Positions 1 through 9,480 of a stretch of DNA of 64,000 nucleotides are shown here, one piece after another. The stretch lies in contig NZ_CP059903.1 in assembly GCF_014127485.1 (NCBI RefSeq), positions 3,408,001 to 3,472,000 on the forward strand, given 5' to 3'. Source of the stretch: Nocardioides dongkuii. Its GTDB lineage: Bacteria > Actinomycetota > Actinomycetes > Propionibacteriales > Nocardioidaceae. The position numbers and the translations under genes were made by a program. How positions within the stretch are numbered: position 1 is the stretch's first letter; the number at the start of each line of letters is the position of its first letter. The notes under the pieces were generated by a model. It worked only from the letters and a program-made list of their open reading frames with translations, made no database searches and was not told where the DNA came from.

Positions 1-2
1 GC

Positions 3-1457
3 GCGCTGCAGACCGGGATGGCGCAGCTCGCGATCCTGCGCGACGTCCCCACGCCGGCCCTGCGCGACCTGTTCGTCCCGCTCGCGGAGGTGGTCGACGA
101 CCAGCGCCTGCCCCGGGCGACGATCCTGCGCCGGGCCGGTGCCAACCGGCGGCGTGCCCACACCGCGCTCGGGGTGGTGGGCGCCGCCGCCATCCTGGTC
201 GTGAGCGGCCTGGCCGTCACCGACACCGACGGGGTGCGGCCGCGGCTGGACCGGGCCACCGACGGGGCCGCCGCCGGCCCGCTCGAGACCTCACCCTCCG
301 ACCCGGCCGCACCCCCGCCGCTCACCGAGGACGCGCTCCTGACCGCGCAGCGGGTCGGTGCGCTGGTGCCGGCGCGGCGCTGGAGCGTGGCCTCCACCGA
401 CGACAACAGCGCGGGCGACGGCCTGGTGCTCCCCTGCCAGCAGCAGCGGTACGCCGACCCGCGCGGCACCGCGGCCCTGGTGCGCGAGTTCGAGAGCGTC
501 CCGCGCCGCCGCCAGCCGGCCAGCGCGGTCGCTCAGCTCGTGGAGACCTCGGCGACCCCGCAGGCCACCTCCCGCGCCTTCAGCACCGCGGTGGGCTGGT
601 TCGCCGGGTGCACAGAGGACCGCACCCAGCTCCTCTCGACCTGGCGGGTCGGGGGCGTGGGCGACCAGGCGCTGCTGTTCGTGCTGCGCGACTGGAACCG
701 ACCGGTCACCACGGTGGTGGCCGGGGTGGCCCGCACCGGCCAGGTGCTGACCGCGACCACGACCTCGATCCAGGACGCCGAGCGCGTCAACGCCCGGCGC
801 AGCGCCCGGCTGCTGGCCAGCGCCGTCGACGGCGTGTGCTCGCTGCCGGACGCCGGCCCCTGCTCCGGGGCCGTGGAGGTGAGGAGGTCCCGTCCGGTGC
901 CCACCGGCCCCGAGCCGGCGATGCTCAGCGTGGTCGACCTCCCGCCGGTCAGCCGCGTGGCCCGCCCGTGGGCCGGGACCGAGCCGCGTCGGGCCCGGGT
1001 GAACCTCGCCGCGACCCGCTGCGACGAGACCGAGTTCAGCGGCCCCGGCTGGTCGAACAACCTGACCCGCACCTTCCTCATCCCGGGTGCCCGGCTGCCG
1101 GCCGAGTTCGGCCTCACCCAGACCGTCGGGTCGCTGCCGCTGCGCCGGGCGCGCGCGTTCGTGCAGGGCGTCCGCGGCGAGCTCGCCGCGTGTGCGCGCG
1201 ACGACCTGGTCGCCGACGTCACCACGGTCCTGGACCGCCGCAGCCCGGCCGAGGACATCGCCGTCTGGAACGTCACGATCGAGGTCTCCGACGAGCGCTC
1301 GGTGCGCTACCTGATGGCGGTCGTCCGCACCGGCACGTCGGTCTCGCAGGTCGGCTTCGTGCCCGCGGCCGGCGTGCAGATGTCGCAGCGCGACTTCGTC
1401 GCCCTCGCCGAGCGGGCGCGCGAGCGGCTCCGCGAGCTGCCGGCGCCCCGGCGCTAG
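3..1457 (+). CDS. Single-pass membrane protein of unknown function, probably 5'-truncated
   Basis: The reading frame is open from the left edge and the first ATG is at base 18, so the true start may lie outside the window. Counting from that ATG there are 479 residues: a short, mostly cytoplasmic N-terminus rich in Arg (about residues 1-47), one hydrophobic segment (about 48-66), a Pro/Ala/Thr-rich linker and a large outer domain with several Cys residues. I recognise no catalytic motif. This layout resembles actinobacterial proteins encoded behind SigE-type sigma factors, but no sigma factor is visible here, so that is a guess. It converges on the next gene with a 4-base gap. Codon use fits the chromosome. 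Confidence 0.7.
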   Translation, partial: ALQTGMAQLAILRDVPTPALRDLFVPLAEVVDDQRLPRATILRRAGANRRRAHTALGVVGAAAILVVSGLAVTDTDGVRPRLDRATDGAAAGPLETSPSDPAAPPPLTEDALLTAQRVGALVPARRWSVASTDDNSAGDGLVLPCQQQRYADPRGTAALVREFESVPRRRQPASAVAQLVETSATPQATSRAFSTAVGWFAGCTEDRTQLLSTWRVGGVGDQALLFVLRDWNRPVTTVVAGVARTGQVLTATTTSIQDAERVNARRSARLLASAVDGVCSLPDAGPCSGAVEVRRSRPVPTGPEPAMLSVVDLPPVSRVARPWAGTEPRRARVNLAATRCDETEFSGPGWSNNLTRTFLIPGARLPAEFGLTQTVGSLPLRRARAFVQGVRGELAACARDDLVADVTTVLDRRSPAEDIAVWNVTIEVSDERSVRYLMAVVRTGTSVSQVGFVPAAGVQMSQRDFVALAERARERLRELPAPRR

Positions 1458-1461
1458 GCCC

Positions 1462-2241
1462 TCAGACCGGCAGCGCGCCGACCAGGCTCCGCACCAGCTC
1501 GTAGGTATCCCGGTCGGCCGCCGCGACCAGCCCGGACGGCGGCTCCTCGGCGGGGCGGTAGGGCTCGCCGTCGAAGGTGCCGACGTGCCCGCCGGCCTCG
1601 CTCAGCAGCAGCTGTCCCGGGGCGTGGTCCCAGGGCAGCGACTTCTTGTACAGCGCGTAGTCGGCCGCCCCCTCGACGAGCTTGGGGTAGTCGATCCCGC
1701 AGCACACCCAGGTCAGGTCGAGCTCCTTGAGCGTCCCGAGCGCGCGCCCGATCCAGCTGCGCCGCGAGGTGACGCCGCGCAGCTCCTCGGCACGCGGCGG
1801 CCGCACGATCCGCTCGCCGTTGCGCCATGCACCGGCCCCGCGCTCCGCGACGTACGACGTGCGGTGCTGGGGCTGCCAGATCCAGCTGCGCACGACCTCG
1901 CCGCCGCGCAGCTCCGCGACCATCATCGCGTGGTCGGGCGACCCGTGGACGAAGTTGCGGGTGCCGTCGACGGGGTCGACGGTGAAGGAGTGCTCGGCGT
2001 CGCGGAACCGGTCCAGCAGCGCCGGGTCGGCGGCGGTCGCCTCCTCGCCGAGCACCAGCACGTCGGGGTAGGCCCGGACCAGCGCGTCGGTGATCAGCAC
2101 CTCGGCCTCGCGGTCGGCCACGGTGACCAGGTCGCCCGGGTTCTTCTCCGCGACGTCGTCGTCGGACAGCGCCCGGAAGCGCGGGTTCACGACCTCCTCG
2201 GCGACCTCTTTCAGCAGGGCCAGGACGTCGTCGGTCTCCAC
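1462..2241 (-). CDS. Inositol monophosphatase family phosphatase
   Basis: A 259-residue, full-length member of the magnesium-dependent inositol monophosphatase superfamily. Metal-site motifs are present: GEE at residues 65-67, DPVDGTRNF from residue 89, and a C-terminal WDHAPGQLLLSEAGG block supplying the third metal Asp. Family members hydrolyse inositol phosphate, histidinol phosphate (HisN) or 3'-phosphoadenosine phosphate in the cytoplasm, and sequence alone does not settle which. No his or inositol genes are adjacent, so I give no symbol. It lies downstream of sucCD but is separated from them by a strong hairpin, so it is probably transcribed on its own. The ATG start gives the normal family length. 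Confidence 0.85.
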   Translation of the reverse strand: METDDVLALLKEVAEEVVNPRFRALSDDDVAEKNPGDLVTVADREAEVLITDALVRAYPDVLVLGEEATAADPALLDRFRDAEHSFTVDPVDGTRNFVHGSPDHAMMVAELRGGEVVRSWIWQPQHRTSYVAERGAGAWRNGERIVRPPRAEELRGVTSRRSWIGRALGTLKELDLTWVCCGIDYPKLVEGAADYALYKKSLPWDHAPGQLLLSEAGGHVGTFDGEPYRPAEEPPSGLVAAADRDTYELVRSLVGALPV

Positions 2242-2263
2242 CCGGCCAACCTACCCGGACGCA

Positions 2264-2295
2264 CGAGGGCCCCCGGCGGTCGCCGGGGGCCCTCG
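2264..2295 (-). terminator. Rho-independent-type hairpin after sucD
   Basis: A perfect 15-bp stem (arms 2264-2278 and 2281-2295) with a 2-base tip lies 15 bases beyond the sucD stop codon. There is no clear U-run, as is usual for actinobacterial hairpin terminators. It separates sucCD from the downstream phosphatase. Confidence 0.8.
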
Positions 2296-2309
2296 TCGTA
2301 CGCAGTGGG

Positions 2310-3191
2310 TCAGCGGGCCTGGAGGATCTCCCGCATCAGCTGGGCGGTCTCGGACGGCGTCTTGCCGACCTTCACGCCCACGGCCTCGAGGGCCTCCTTC
2401 TTGGCCTGCGCGGTGCCGGAGGAGCCCGACACGATCGCGCCGGCGTGGCCCATCGTCTTGCCCTCGGGGGCGGTGAAGCCCGCGACGTACCCGACGACCG
2501 GCTTGGTGATGTGCTCCTTGATGTACGCCGCGGCCCGCTCCTCGGCGTCGCCGCCGATCTCGCCGATCATCACGATCGCCTCGGTCTCCGGGTCGTCCTC
2601 GAACGCCTGGAGCGCGTCGATGTGCGTGGTGCCGATGACCGGGTCGCCGCCGATGCCGATGGCGGTCGAGAAGCCGAAGTCCCGCAGCTCGTACATCATC
2701 TGGTAGGTCAGCGTGCCGGACTTCGACACCAGGCCGACCGGGCCCTTGCCCGCGATGGTGTGCGGCGTGATGCCGGCCAGCGACTCGCCCGGCGTGATGA
2801 TGCCGGGGCAGTTCGGGCCGATCATCCGGGTGCTCTTGCCCTGCAGGTAGGCCCACACCTCGGCGGAGTCCTGCACGGGCACGCCCTCGGTGATGACCAC
2901 GAGCAGGCCGATGCCGGCGTCGATGGCCTCGATGCAGGCGTCCTTGGTGAACGCCGGCGGCACGAAGACGACGGAGACGTCGGCGCCGGTCTCGGCCATC
3001 GCGTCCTTGACGCTGCCGAAGACGGGCAGGTCCTTGCCGCCGAGCTCGACGGAGGTGCCGGCCTTGCGGGCGTTGACGCCGCCCACGATGTTCGAGCCCG
3101 CCTGGACCATGAGGGTCGTGTGCTTGGAGCCCATCCCGCCCGTCATGCCCTGGACGATGATCTTGGAGTCCTTGTTGAGGTAGATAGACAT
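2310..3191 (-). CDS. sucD: Succinyl-CoA synthetase alpha subunit
   Basis: This is the alpha subunit of ADP/GDP-forming succinate-CoA ligase, which interconverts succinyl-CoA and succinate with substrate-level phosphorylation in the TCA cycle. The 293 residues carry the N-terminal CoA-binding Rossmann domain ([13 protein letters not shown] near residue 14), the [13 protein letters not shown] segment and the phosphohistidine in GHAGAIV (His249). It follows sucC by 10 bases, the usual sucCD order, so the two are co-transcribed to the hairpin at 2264-2295. The length is normal and no key residue is missing. Confidence 0.97.
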   Translation of the reverse strand: MSIYLNKDSKIIVQGMTGGMGSKHTTLMVQAGSNIVGGVNARKAGTSVELGGKDLPVFGSVKDAMAETGADVSVVFVPPAFTKDACIEAIDAGIGLLVVITEGVPVQDSAEVWAYLQGKSTRMIGPNCPGIITPGESLAGITPHTIAGKGPVGLVSKSGTLTYQMMYELRDFGFSTAIGIGGDPVIGTTHIDALQAFEDDPETEAIVMIGEIGGDAEERAAAYIKEHITKPVVGYVAGFTAPEGKTMGHAGAIVSGSSGTAQAKKEALEAVGVKVGKTPSETAQLMREILQAR

Positions 3192-3201
3192 CTCTTCGTC
3201 C

Positions 3202-4353
3202 TTACGCGTTCGCGAGCTCGGCGGCCTTGTCGGCCGCTCCGTCCATCGTGTCGACCTGGGTGACCAGCGGGTGGTTGAGCTCGTCGAGGATCCGGCGGCC
3301 CTCCTCCACGTTGTTCCCGTCCAGGCGGACGACGAGCGGCTTGGTGGCCTCGGCGCCGAGGATCTCGAGGGCGCCCTTGATGCCGTTGGCGACCTCGTCG
3401 CAGGCGGTGATGCCGCCGAAGACGTTGACGAACACGCTCTTGACCTGGGTGTCGTTGAGGATCACGTCCAGGCCGTCGGCCATGACCTGCGCGTTCGCGC
3501 CGCCGCCGATATCCAGGAAGTTGGCGGGCTTGACGCCACCGTGCGCCTCCCCGGCGTACGCCACGACGTCGAGGGTCGACATGACCAGGCCCGCGCCGTT
3601 GCCGATGATGCCGACCGCGCCGTCGAGCTTGACGTAGTTGAGGCCCTTGGCCTTGGCCTTCGCCTCGAGCGGGTCGGCCGCGTCCTTGTCCTCGAACTGC
3701 TTGTGGTCCTCGTGACGGAACTCGGCGTTCTCGTCGAGGGAGACCTTGCCGTCGAGCGCCTCGAGGACGTCGCCCTCCAGCCGGGCGAGGGGGTTGACCT
3801 CGACCAGGGTGGCGTCCTCCTCGATGAAGACCGTCCACAGCTTCTGCACCGTGTCGACGGCCTGCTCGACCAGGACGTCGGGGAAGCCGGCCTCGGCGAC
3901 GATCTCGCGCGCCTTGGCCTCGTCCACGCCCGTGCCGGGGTTGATCGGGATCTGCTTGACGGCGTCGGGGTTGGTCTTCGCGACCTCCTCGATCTCGACA
4001 CCGCCCTCGACGCTGGCGATGCAGAGGTACTGGCGGTTGGCCCGGTCGAGCAGGAAGGAGAAGTAGTACTCCTCGAGGATGCTCGCGGCCGGCGCGATCA
4101 GCACGCGGTGGACCGTGAGGCCCTTGATCTCCATGCCGAGGATCGCGGTGGCGTGCTCCTCGGCCTCGTCCGGGGTCTTGGCGAGCTTGACGCCGCCCGC
4201 CTTGCCTCGGCCGCCGGCCTTGACCTGGGCCTTGACCACGCAGACGCCGAGCTTCTCGGCTGCGGCGCGCGCCTCGGCGGGCGTCGTGGCGACGATGCCG
4301 GGCGCACCCGGTACGTCGTGCTTGGCGAAGAGCTCCTTCGCCTGGAATTCCAT
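3202..4353 (-). CDS. sucC: Succinyl-CoA synthetase beta subunit
   Basis: This is the ATP-grasp beta subunit partnering SucD. I place the start at the ATG at 4353 because the family begins [15 protein letters not shown]; the frame stays open 108 bases further upstream, but that stretch has no family similarity. The protein is 383 residues. It shows the ATP-grasp lysine region ([18 protein letters not shown]), the EVNPLARLE metal-binding segment and the C-terminal [13 protein letters not shown] block that contacts the alpha subunit. It is first in a two-gene operon with sucD. The upstream 290 bases are shared with the divergent M23 peptidase gene and hold no riboswitch or clear operator. Confidence 0.97.
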   Translation of the reverse strand: MEFQAKELFAKHDVPGAPGIVATTPAEARAAAEKLGVCVVKAQVKAGGRGKAGGVKLAKTPDEAEEHATAILGMEIKGLTVHRVLIAPAASILEEYYFSFLLDRANRQYLCIASVEGGVEIEEVAKTNPDAVKQIPINPGTGVDEAKAREIVAEAGFPDVLVEQAVDTVQKLWTVFIEEDATLVEVNPLARLEGDVLEALDGKVSLDENAEFRHEDHKQFEDKDAADPLEAKAKAKGLNYVKLDGAVGIIGNGAGLVMSTLDVVAYAGEAHGGVKPANFLDIGGGANAQVMADGLDVILNDTQVKSVFVNVFGGITACDEVANGIKGALEILGAEATKPLVVRLDGNNVEEGRRILDELNHPLVTQVDTMDGAADKAAELANA

Positions 4354-4643
4354 CAGGTCCACTGACTCACCAGTCTCTAGTCGGGTATCCCGCGGCACGA
4401 TAGCCCCGTCCGACCCGGCCGATAAGGGGCGGGGGCACGGACGTGGGGTGACGATCGCCACCGGCCGACGGTCCAGACCGCCTGTTTCCCCGCGTGAAGG
4501 GGGGCATGCTGGTGACGTGCCTCACAGGCGTGGGTCGAGCGGGTTTCCGGCTCCGTGATCGATCCGTTATGGTCGGGTCCGCCCGCTGGTCGGGCTCCAG
4601 ACATCTGCACGCCACCCGAGACACTTCCGGAGCGACCTGATCC

Positions 4644-5717
4644 ATGGGTAACCACCGAGCGGACCGCCGCGCCATCCGCCGCGCACCCTCGGAGACCCGT
4701 CAGGACCGGTACACCGGCCGCCGTGTCGCCGGTCGTTCGGTAACCACTCTCGAACGTTCCATTCCTGTCGAGTCGATCGCGCCCCTGGCGCTGCTCGCCC
4801 CGGTGGACCTGCCGCCGGTGCTCCCGGTGCACCTCGAGCCCGCGGCCCGCGCCGAGGTCACCACCGCGTTCGACGACGAGGCGACGCAGTCGATCCCGTT
4901 CCTCCCCGCCGCGGGCAAGGTCCCCGCCGCGGGCAAGCGCAAGGCTGTGCGTCCCGCCGCCCCCCGCGCCACGCGCTTCCGCCGCCTTCCCTCCGCGCCG
5001 GTGCTGGTCGGCATCGCCGCCCTCGCGGTCTCCGCGGGCGGCGCGCTGGTCGTCGACGGGTCCACGGACGGCTCCGACGGGCAGCCGACCCCGTTCACCC
5101 AGGCGGCCAGCTCCCTCGTCGGCACGAGCAAGGTCTCGAGCGTCGACCTGGCCGCCACCGACCGCCGCCAGGTGATCAGCCGCGACTCCGCCCGCGACGC
5201 GCTCGAGAGCGCCGCCGACAAGGAGCTGCAGGCGGCCGTCGAGAAGCAGTACCAGGCGCACACCGGCGCCCTGCAGAGCCTGGCCGAGCGCGCCGGCAAG
5301 TACGCCCGGGTCGTCGAGCAGAACACGTGGGTCGCGCCCCTCGCGGGCTACCGCCTGACCGCCACCTTCGGCGAGTACGGCCTCTGGTCGAGCTACCACA
5401 CCGGCCTCGACTTCGCGGCCCCCTCCGGCACGCCGATCGTCTCGATCGCCAACGGCACCGTGACCGAGGCCGGCTACGACGGCGCCTACGGCAACAAGAC
5501 CGTCGTCACCCTCGAGGACGGCACCGAGATCTGGTACTGCCACCAGACCGCCATCGAGGTCTCCGTCGGCCAGCAGCTGCGCGCCGGCGACCGGATCGGC
5601 TCCGTCGGCTCCACCGGCAACGTCACCGGCCCGCACCTGCACCTCGAGGTCCGTCCCGGCGCCGGCGACCCGGTCGACCCGTACGACGCGCTGGCCGTCA
5701 ACGGCATCACGCCCTGA
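4644..5717 (+). CDS. Membrane-anchored M23 family metallopeptidase (LytM-type)
   Basis: A 357-residue protein: basic and low-complexity N-terminal cytoplasmic part, one membrane helix (about residues 119-137), a periplasmic linker with a predicted helical stretch (about 180-225), and a C-terminal LytM/M23 domain. The zinc ligands are present: His252 and Asp256 in HTGLDFAAP and His333 in the HLHLEV motif, with His300 and His331 as the other active-site histidines. Family members cleave peptide cross-links of peptidoglycan during growth or division; complete ligands predict an active enzyme rather than an EnvC-like activator. It is divergent from sucC and converges on pcrA. The ATG at 4644 gives a full-length N-terminus; weak Shine-Dalgarno sequence. 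Confidence 0.9.
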   Translation: MGNHRADRRAIRRAPSETRQDRYTGRRVAGRSVTTLERSIPVESIAPLALLAPVDLPPVLPVHLEPAARAEVTTAFDDEATQSIPFLPAAGKVPAAGKRKAVRPAAPRATRFRRLPSAPVLVGIAALAVSAGGALVVDGSTDGSDGQPTPFTQAASSLVGTSKVSSVDLAATDRRQVISRDSARDALESAADKELQAAVEKQYQAHTGALQSLAERAGKYARVVEQNTWVAPLAGYRLTATFGEYGLWSSYHTGLDFAAPSGTPIVSIANGTVTEAGYDGAYGNKTVVTLEDGTEIWYCHQTAIEVSVGQQLRAGDRIGSVGSTGNVTGPHLHLEVRPGAGDPVDPYDALAVNGITP

Positions 5718-5742
5718 ACCTCGGCGTCGCGCCCCGCGGCGG

Positions 5743-8175
5743 CTAGAGCTTCTCCACCGGCGCGTAGCGCAGCAGCAGCCGCTTGACCCCGTCGGAGCCG
5801 AAGTCGATCGAGGCGACGGACTTGTCGGCGGACCCCTCGACGGCGACGACCGTGCCGAGGCCGAAGGTGTCGTGCTGGACGCGGTCGCCGGGCTCGAGCG
5901 AGGGCACCACGCGGGCCGGCTTGGCCTTCGCCGCGGCGTCGGCGCGCAGCGCGGCCGAGGAGAAGTTGCGGCGTCCGGCGGCGGTCGGGGCGCCGAGCCG
6001 GGCGGCGGCGGGTGAGGACGACGCGACGTCGGGACGGCCCCAGCGGGTCTGCGACGCCTCGGTGCGGCGCCAGTCGACGAGGTCGACCGGCAGCTCGTCG
6101 AGGAAGCGGGAGCCGGGGTTGTGCGACGGCGCGCCCCAGGCCGACCGGACGACGGCGCGCGAGATGTAGAGCCGCTCGCGGGCGCGGGTGACCCCGACGT
6201 ACGCCAGCCGCCGCTCCTCCTCGAGCTCGGTCTGGTCGCCGAGCGCGCGGGCGTGCGGGAAGACGCCGTCCTCGAGGCCGGTGAGGAAGACGACCGGGAA
6301 CTCCAGCCCCTTGGCGGTGTGCAGCGTCATCAGCGTGACCACGCCGCCGTCGTCGCCGTCGGGGCTCTCGGGGATCTGGTCGGTGTCGGCGACGAGCGCC
6401 ACCCGCTCCAGGAAGTCGGTGAGGCCGGGGGCGACGGTGCCGGCGTCGACGTCGGCGGGGTCCGCGGACGGGCCGGCGACGGGGTCGTCGGAGAACTCGC
6501 GCGCGACGGCGACGAGCTCGGCGAGGTTCTCGACGCGGGTGGCGTCCTGGGGGTCGTCGGACTCCTCGAGCTCGGCGAGGTAGCCGGAGCGGGCCAGCAC
6601 CGTCTCGAGGACGACGTCGGCGCGCTCCCCCGCCGCGACCATCGACTGGAGCTCCTCGATCAGCGCCACGAAGCCGCGGATGCTGCTCAGCGACCGGGTC
6701 GCGAGGCCGGGCGCCTCGTCAGCGCGGCGCAGCGCCTCCCAGAACGTCGTGCGGTCGCGCTCGGCGAGCGCGTTCACGCAGGCGACCGCGCGGTCGCCGA
6801 TGCCGCGCTTGGGGGTGTTCAGGATCCGGCGCAGCGACACCTGGTCGTCGGGGTTGGCGAGCAGCCGGAGGTAGGCCAGGGCGTCACGCACCTCGCGGCG
6901 CTCGTAGAAGCGCACGCCGCCCACGACCTTGTACGGCTGGCCGGTGCGGATGAACACCTCCTCGAACACCCGCGACTGCGCGTTGGTGCGGTAGAAGACC
7001 GCCACGTCGGCGGCGCGCACCCCCTGGTCGACGAGCCGGTCGATCTCCTCGGAGACGAACCGCGCCTCGTCGTGCTCGTCGTCGGCGACGTACCCGACGA
7101 TCCGCTCGCCGTCGCCGGCGTCGGACCACAGGCGCTTCTCCTTGCGGCCCTTGTTGTGGCCGATCACGGAGTTGGCGGCGGTGAGGATCGTCTGGGTGGA
7201 GCGGTAGTTCTGCTCGAGCAGGATGGAGGTGGCGTTGGGGAAGTCCTGCTCGAAGTCGAGGATGTTGCGGATGTTCGCGCCGCGGAACGCGTAGATCGAC
7301 TGGTCGGCGTCACCGACCACCATCAGCTCCGCCGGCTCCACCCGCTCGCCGCCGCTGTGGGCGCCGTCGTCGACCTGCTCGGCGCAGAGCTGGTGGATCA
7401 GGGCGTACTGCGCGTGGTTGGTGTCCTGGTACTCGTCGACCAGCACGTGGCGGAACCGCCGCCGGTAGGTCTCGCGCACGTCGGGGTGCGCCTGGAACAG
7501 CTGGACCGTGGTCATGATCAGGTCGTCGAAGTCGAGCGCGTTGGCCTCGCGCAGCCGCCGCTGGTAGAGCGTGTACGCCGCGGCGTACGTCTCCTCGAGC
7601 TTGTTCTGCGCGTCCTTGGCGGCCTGCTCCTCGTCGCGCAGCTCGTTCTTGTGGTTGGAGACCCAGTGCAGCAGCGGGCCGGGCTGGAAGCGCTTGGGAT
7701 CGAGGTCGAGGTCCTTGATCACCAGCGACATCAGCCGCTTCTGGTCGGCCGCGTCGTAGATCGAGAAGCTGGACTTGTAGCCGAAGCGGTCGATCTCCTT
7801 GCGCAGGATCCGCACGCAGGCGGAGTGGAAGGTGCTCACCCACATGATCCGGGCGCGCTTGCCCACGAGGTCCTCGACCCGCTCCTTCATCTCGGCCGCG
7901 GCCTTGTTGGTGAAGGTGATCGCCAGGATCGAGCCGGGGTGCGCGCGGCGCTCGGAGATCAGCCACGCGATCCGCCGGGTGAGCACGCGGGTCTTGCCCG
8001 AGCCGGCGCCGGCCACGACGAGCAGCGGTGCGCCCTCGTGCACGACGGCCGCGCGCTGGGGCTCGTTGAGGCCGGCGAGCAGCTCGTCGCGCGACGGTCC
8101 GGTGCGGGTGGTGCGCGGCTCGGCCGGCGGCGCGTCGAGGAGGTGCTCGAAGCCGGGCAGGGAGGGGGTGCTCAT
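5743..8175 (-). CDS. pcrA: ATP-dependent DNA helicase PcrA/UvrD
   Basis: An 810-residue superfamily 1A 3'-5' helicase for nucleotide-excision repair and removal of stalled complexes. Motif I is AGAGSGKT (residues 55-62), followed by TFTNKAAAEMKER, the VDEYQDTN Walker B motif, GDADQSIYAFRGA, QNYRS and the C-terminal motif VI region VGVTRARERLYISRA. The last roughly 55 residues form the basic Tudor-like tail (DRVQHDTFGLGTV) that in PcrA/UvrD contacts RNA polymerase. Length and domain order are typical. It is probably monocistronic; its upstream region contains the palindromic element at 8224-8297. A very long open frame on the opposite strand is a composition shadow. Confidence 0.97.
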   Translation of the reverse strand: MSTPSLPGFEHLLDAPPAEPRTTRTGPSRDELLAGLNEPQRAAVVHEGAPLLVVAGAGSGKTRVLTRRIAWLISERRAHPGSILAITFTNKAAAEMKERVEDLVGKRARIMWVSTFHSACVRILRKEIDRFGYKSSFSIYDAADQKRLMSLVIKDLDLDPKRFQPGPLLHWVSNHKNELRDEEQAAKDAQNKLEETYAAAYTLYQRRLREANALDFDDLIMTTVQLFQAHPDVRETYRRRFRHVLVDEYQDTNHAQYALIHQLCAEQVDDGAHSGGERVEPAELMVVGDADQSIYAFRGANIRNILDFEQDFPNATSILLEQNYRSTQTILTAANSVIGHNKGRKEKRLWSDAGDGERIVGYVADDEHDEARFVSEEIDRLVDQGVRAADVAVFYRTNAQSRVFEEVFIRTGQPYKVVGGVRFYERREVRDALAYLRLLANPDDQVSLRRILNTPKRGIGDRAVACVNALAERDRTTFWEALRRADEAPGLATRSLSSIRGFVALIEELQSMVAAGERADVVLETVLARSGYLAELEESDDPQDATRVENLAELVAVAREFSDDPVAGPSADPADVDAGTVAPGLTDFLERVALVADTDQIPESPDGDDGGVVTLMTLHTAKGLEFPVVFLTGLEDGVFPHARALGDQTELEEERRLAYVGVTRARERLYISRAVVRSAWGAPSHNPGSRFLDELPVDLVDWRRTEASQTRWGRPDVASSSPAAARLGAPTAAGRRNFSSAALRADAAAKAKPARVVPSLEPGDRVQHDTFGLGTVVAVEGSADKSVASIDFGSDGVKRLLLRYAPVEKL

Positions 8176-8223
8176 GCTGGTGCCCAGCCTACGTGCGGCC
8201 GCCGACGGAGCGGCGCCGCGTCA

Positions 8224-8297
8224 GCTGTAACGCGGTGTCCACCACTGGGGCGCGGTGCTGCAGCACCGCAGAACAGCTGCGGACACCGCGTTACAGC
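8224..8297. repeat. 74-bp palindromic repeat element, copy A
   Basis: Outer arms of 17 bp (GCTGTAACGCGGTGTCC at 8224-8240 and its exact reverse complement at 8281-8297) enclose a second perfect palindrome, GCGGTGCTGCAGCACCGC (8252-8269). A second 74-bp element with the same layout lies at 47643-47716; about 61 of 74 bases match, and one arm difference (TAACGC/GCGTTA against TCACGC/GCGTGA) is compensated on the other arm. It lies between pcrA and the divergent gene at 8410. No ORF or transposase is associated. Confidence 0.85.
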
Positions 8298-8409
8298 CGG
8301 TCCGGGGGCCCAGGCCGCCAGTCACTCACAGGGGCGGTCCCGGACGCCGTCGTCCCCATATGGTCCGGGAGGGCCAGCGGGCGGGGCCGAGCGGAGCGAG
8401 CCTCCCGGG

Positions 8410-9480
8410 ATGGACGACATCGAGCTGCGCCACCAGGTCTTCTCCACGACCGGTCCCCTGGTCACGCGCGAGCAGGCGCGCGCCCTCGGCCTCGCCCCGC
8501 GGGCGGTGGACCGCCTGGTGCGCACCGGCGCGTGGGTCGCCGTACGCCGGGGCGTCTACGCCGAGCGGGCGTACGTCGAGTCGTGCGCCCACCGCACCGA
8601 CCTCCAGCGACTGGCCGACGACGCGGCCTGCCTGCGGATCGCCCGGTCGCACGTGCGCAGCCACGAGAGCGCTGCGGTGGTCCTGGGGATGCAGGTGCTG
8701 CTCCCCGACCCGCCCCTCACCCACGTGACCAGGCCGGACGTCCGCGGTTCCCGGCACGAGCACGGGGTCAAGCACCACCTCGCGCCGTACCGCCCGGAGC
8801 AGGTGCTGACCGTGGACGGCGTGCGCGTGCTCGACCACCCCCGCACCGCCCTGGACATCGCCCGCGAGCACGGTGTCGTCCGCGGGATCGTGGCCGCCGA
8901 CTCCGCCCTCCGCGCGGGGGTGTGCAGGGAGTGCCTGTGGGCGGCGTTCGCCGACATGCGGTGCTGGCCGCACAGCACGGCGGTCCGGGCCGCGATCGAG
9001 CGCAGCGACCCGGGCTCGGACTCGGTGGGCGAGAGCCTCGCCCGGATCCTCGTCGAGAGGCTCGGACGCGGCCGGCCGCAGACCCAGTTCGGCCTCCGGC
9101 GCGACGGCCGCACGGCGTTCGTGGACCTGCGGATCGGTCGCCAGCTCGTCGAGCTCGACGGCAGGCTCACGTACCTGCCGCCGTCCCGCGGCGGCGTCGC
9201 CTCACGCTCGCCGGACCAGGTGCTGTGGGAGGAGAAGCGGCGCCAGGACTGGCTCTGCGGCTTCAAGCTGGGGATGAGCCGACTGACGTTCGACGACGTC
9301 TGGGGTCCGGGCCAGGCCGCCGCCCTCGCCCGGCTCGAGCGCGAGGTCGCCGACACCGAGGCGCGCTTCGGCACCGACATCAGCGACCTGGCGCCGTACG
9401 TCGTGCGCCGCCTGCCGCGTCCCGTGAGCTGTCAGCTCAGCTGTGCACCGGCGACCAGAACACCGCGACGGCGACGTTGA
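8410..9480 (+). CDS. AbiEi-like winged-helix protein with DUF559-like C-terminus
   Basis: A 356-residue protein. The N-terminal 60 residues (VTREQARALGLAPRAVDRL, then the WVAVRRGVYA wing) match the helix-turn-helix of AbiEi-type antitoxins. The C-terminal part holds FVDLR, then LVELDG (Glu248, Asp250), and an EEKRRQDWLCGFKLGMSRLTFDDVW block resembling DUF559/Vsr-like PD-(D/E)XK folds. There is no AbiEii nucleotidyltransferase toxin nearby, so a toxin-antitoxin role is not supported; such orphan proteins are common in Nocardioidaceae. The frame is open far upstream, but the ATG at 8410 begins the conserved domain. The last 44 bases overlap the convergent gene at 9437. Confidence 0.75.
   Translation: MDDIELRHQVFSTTGPLVTREQARALGLAPRAVDRLVRTGAWVAVRRGVYAERAYVESCAHRTDLQRLADDAACLRIARSHVRSHESAAVVLGMQVLLPDPPLTHVTRPDVRGSRHEHGVKHHLAPYRPEQVLTVDGVRVLDHPRTALDIAREHGVVRGIVAADSALRAGVCRECLWAAFADMRCWPHSTAVRAAIERSDPGSDSVGESLARILVERLGRGRPQTQFGLRRDGRTAFVDLRIGRQLVELDGRLTYLPPSRGGVASRSPDQVLWEEKRRQDWLCGFKLGMSRLTFDDVWGPGQAAALARLEREVADTEARFGTDISDLAPYVVRRLPRPVSCQLSCAPATRTPRRRR

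Noticed and set aside
4381..4643. A possible c-di-AMP (ydaO-type) riboswitch before the M23 peptidase, since such switches often precede wall-hydrolase genes
   Set aside because: The conserved blocks of that riboswitch are not visible in the 290 bases between sucC and the peptidase gene.
6121..9480. A very long plus-strand frame antisense to pcrA
   Set aside because: It is the mirror of a high-GC helicase gene, rich in Val/Gly/Arg/Asp with no domain. Only its last part from 8410 is a real gene.
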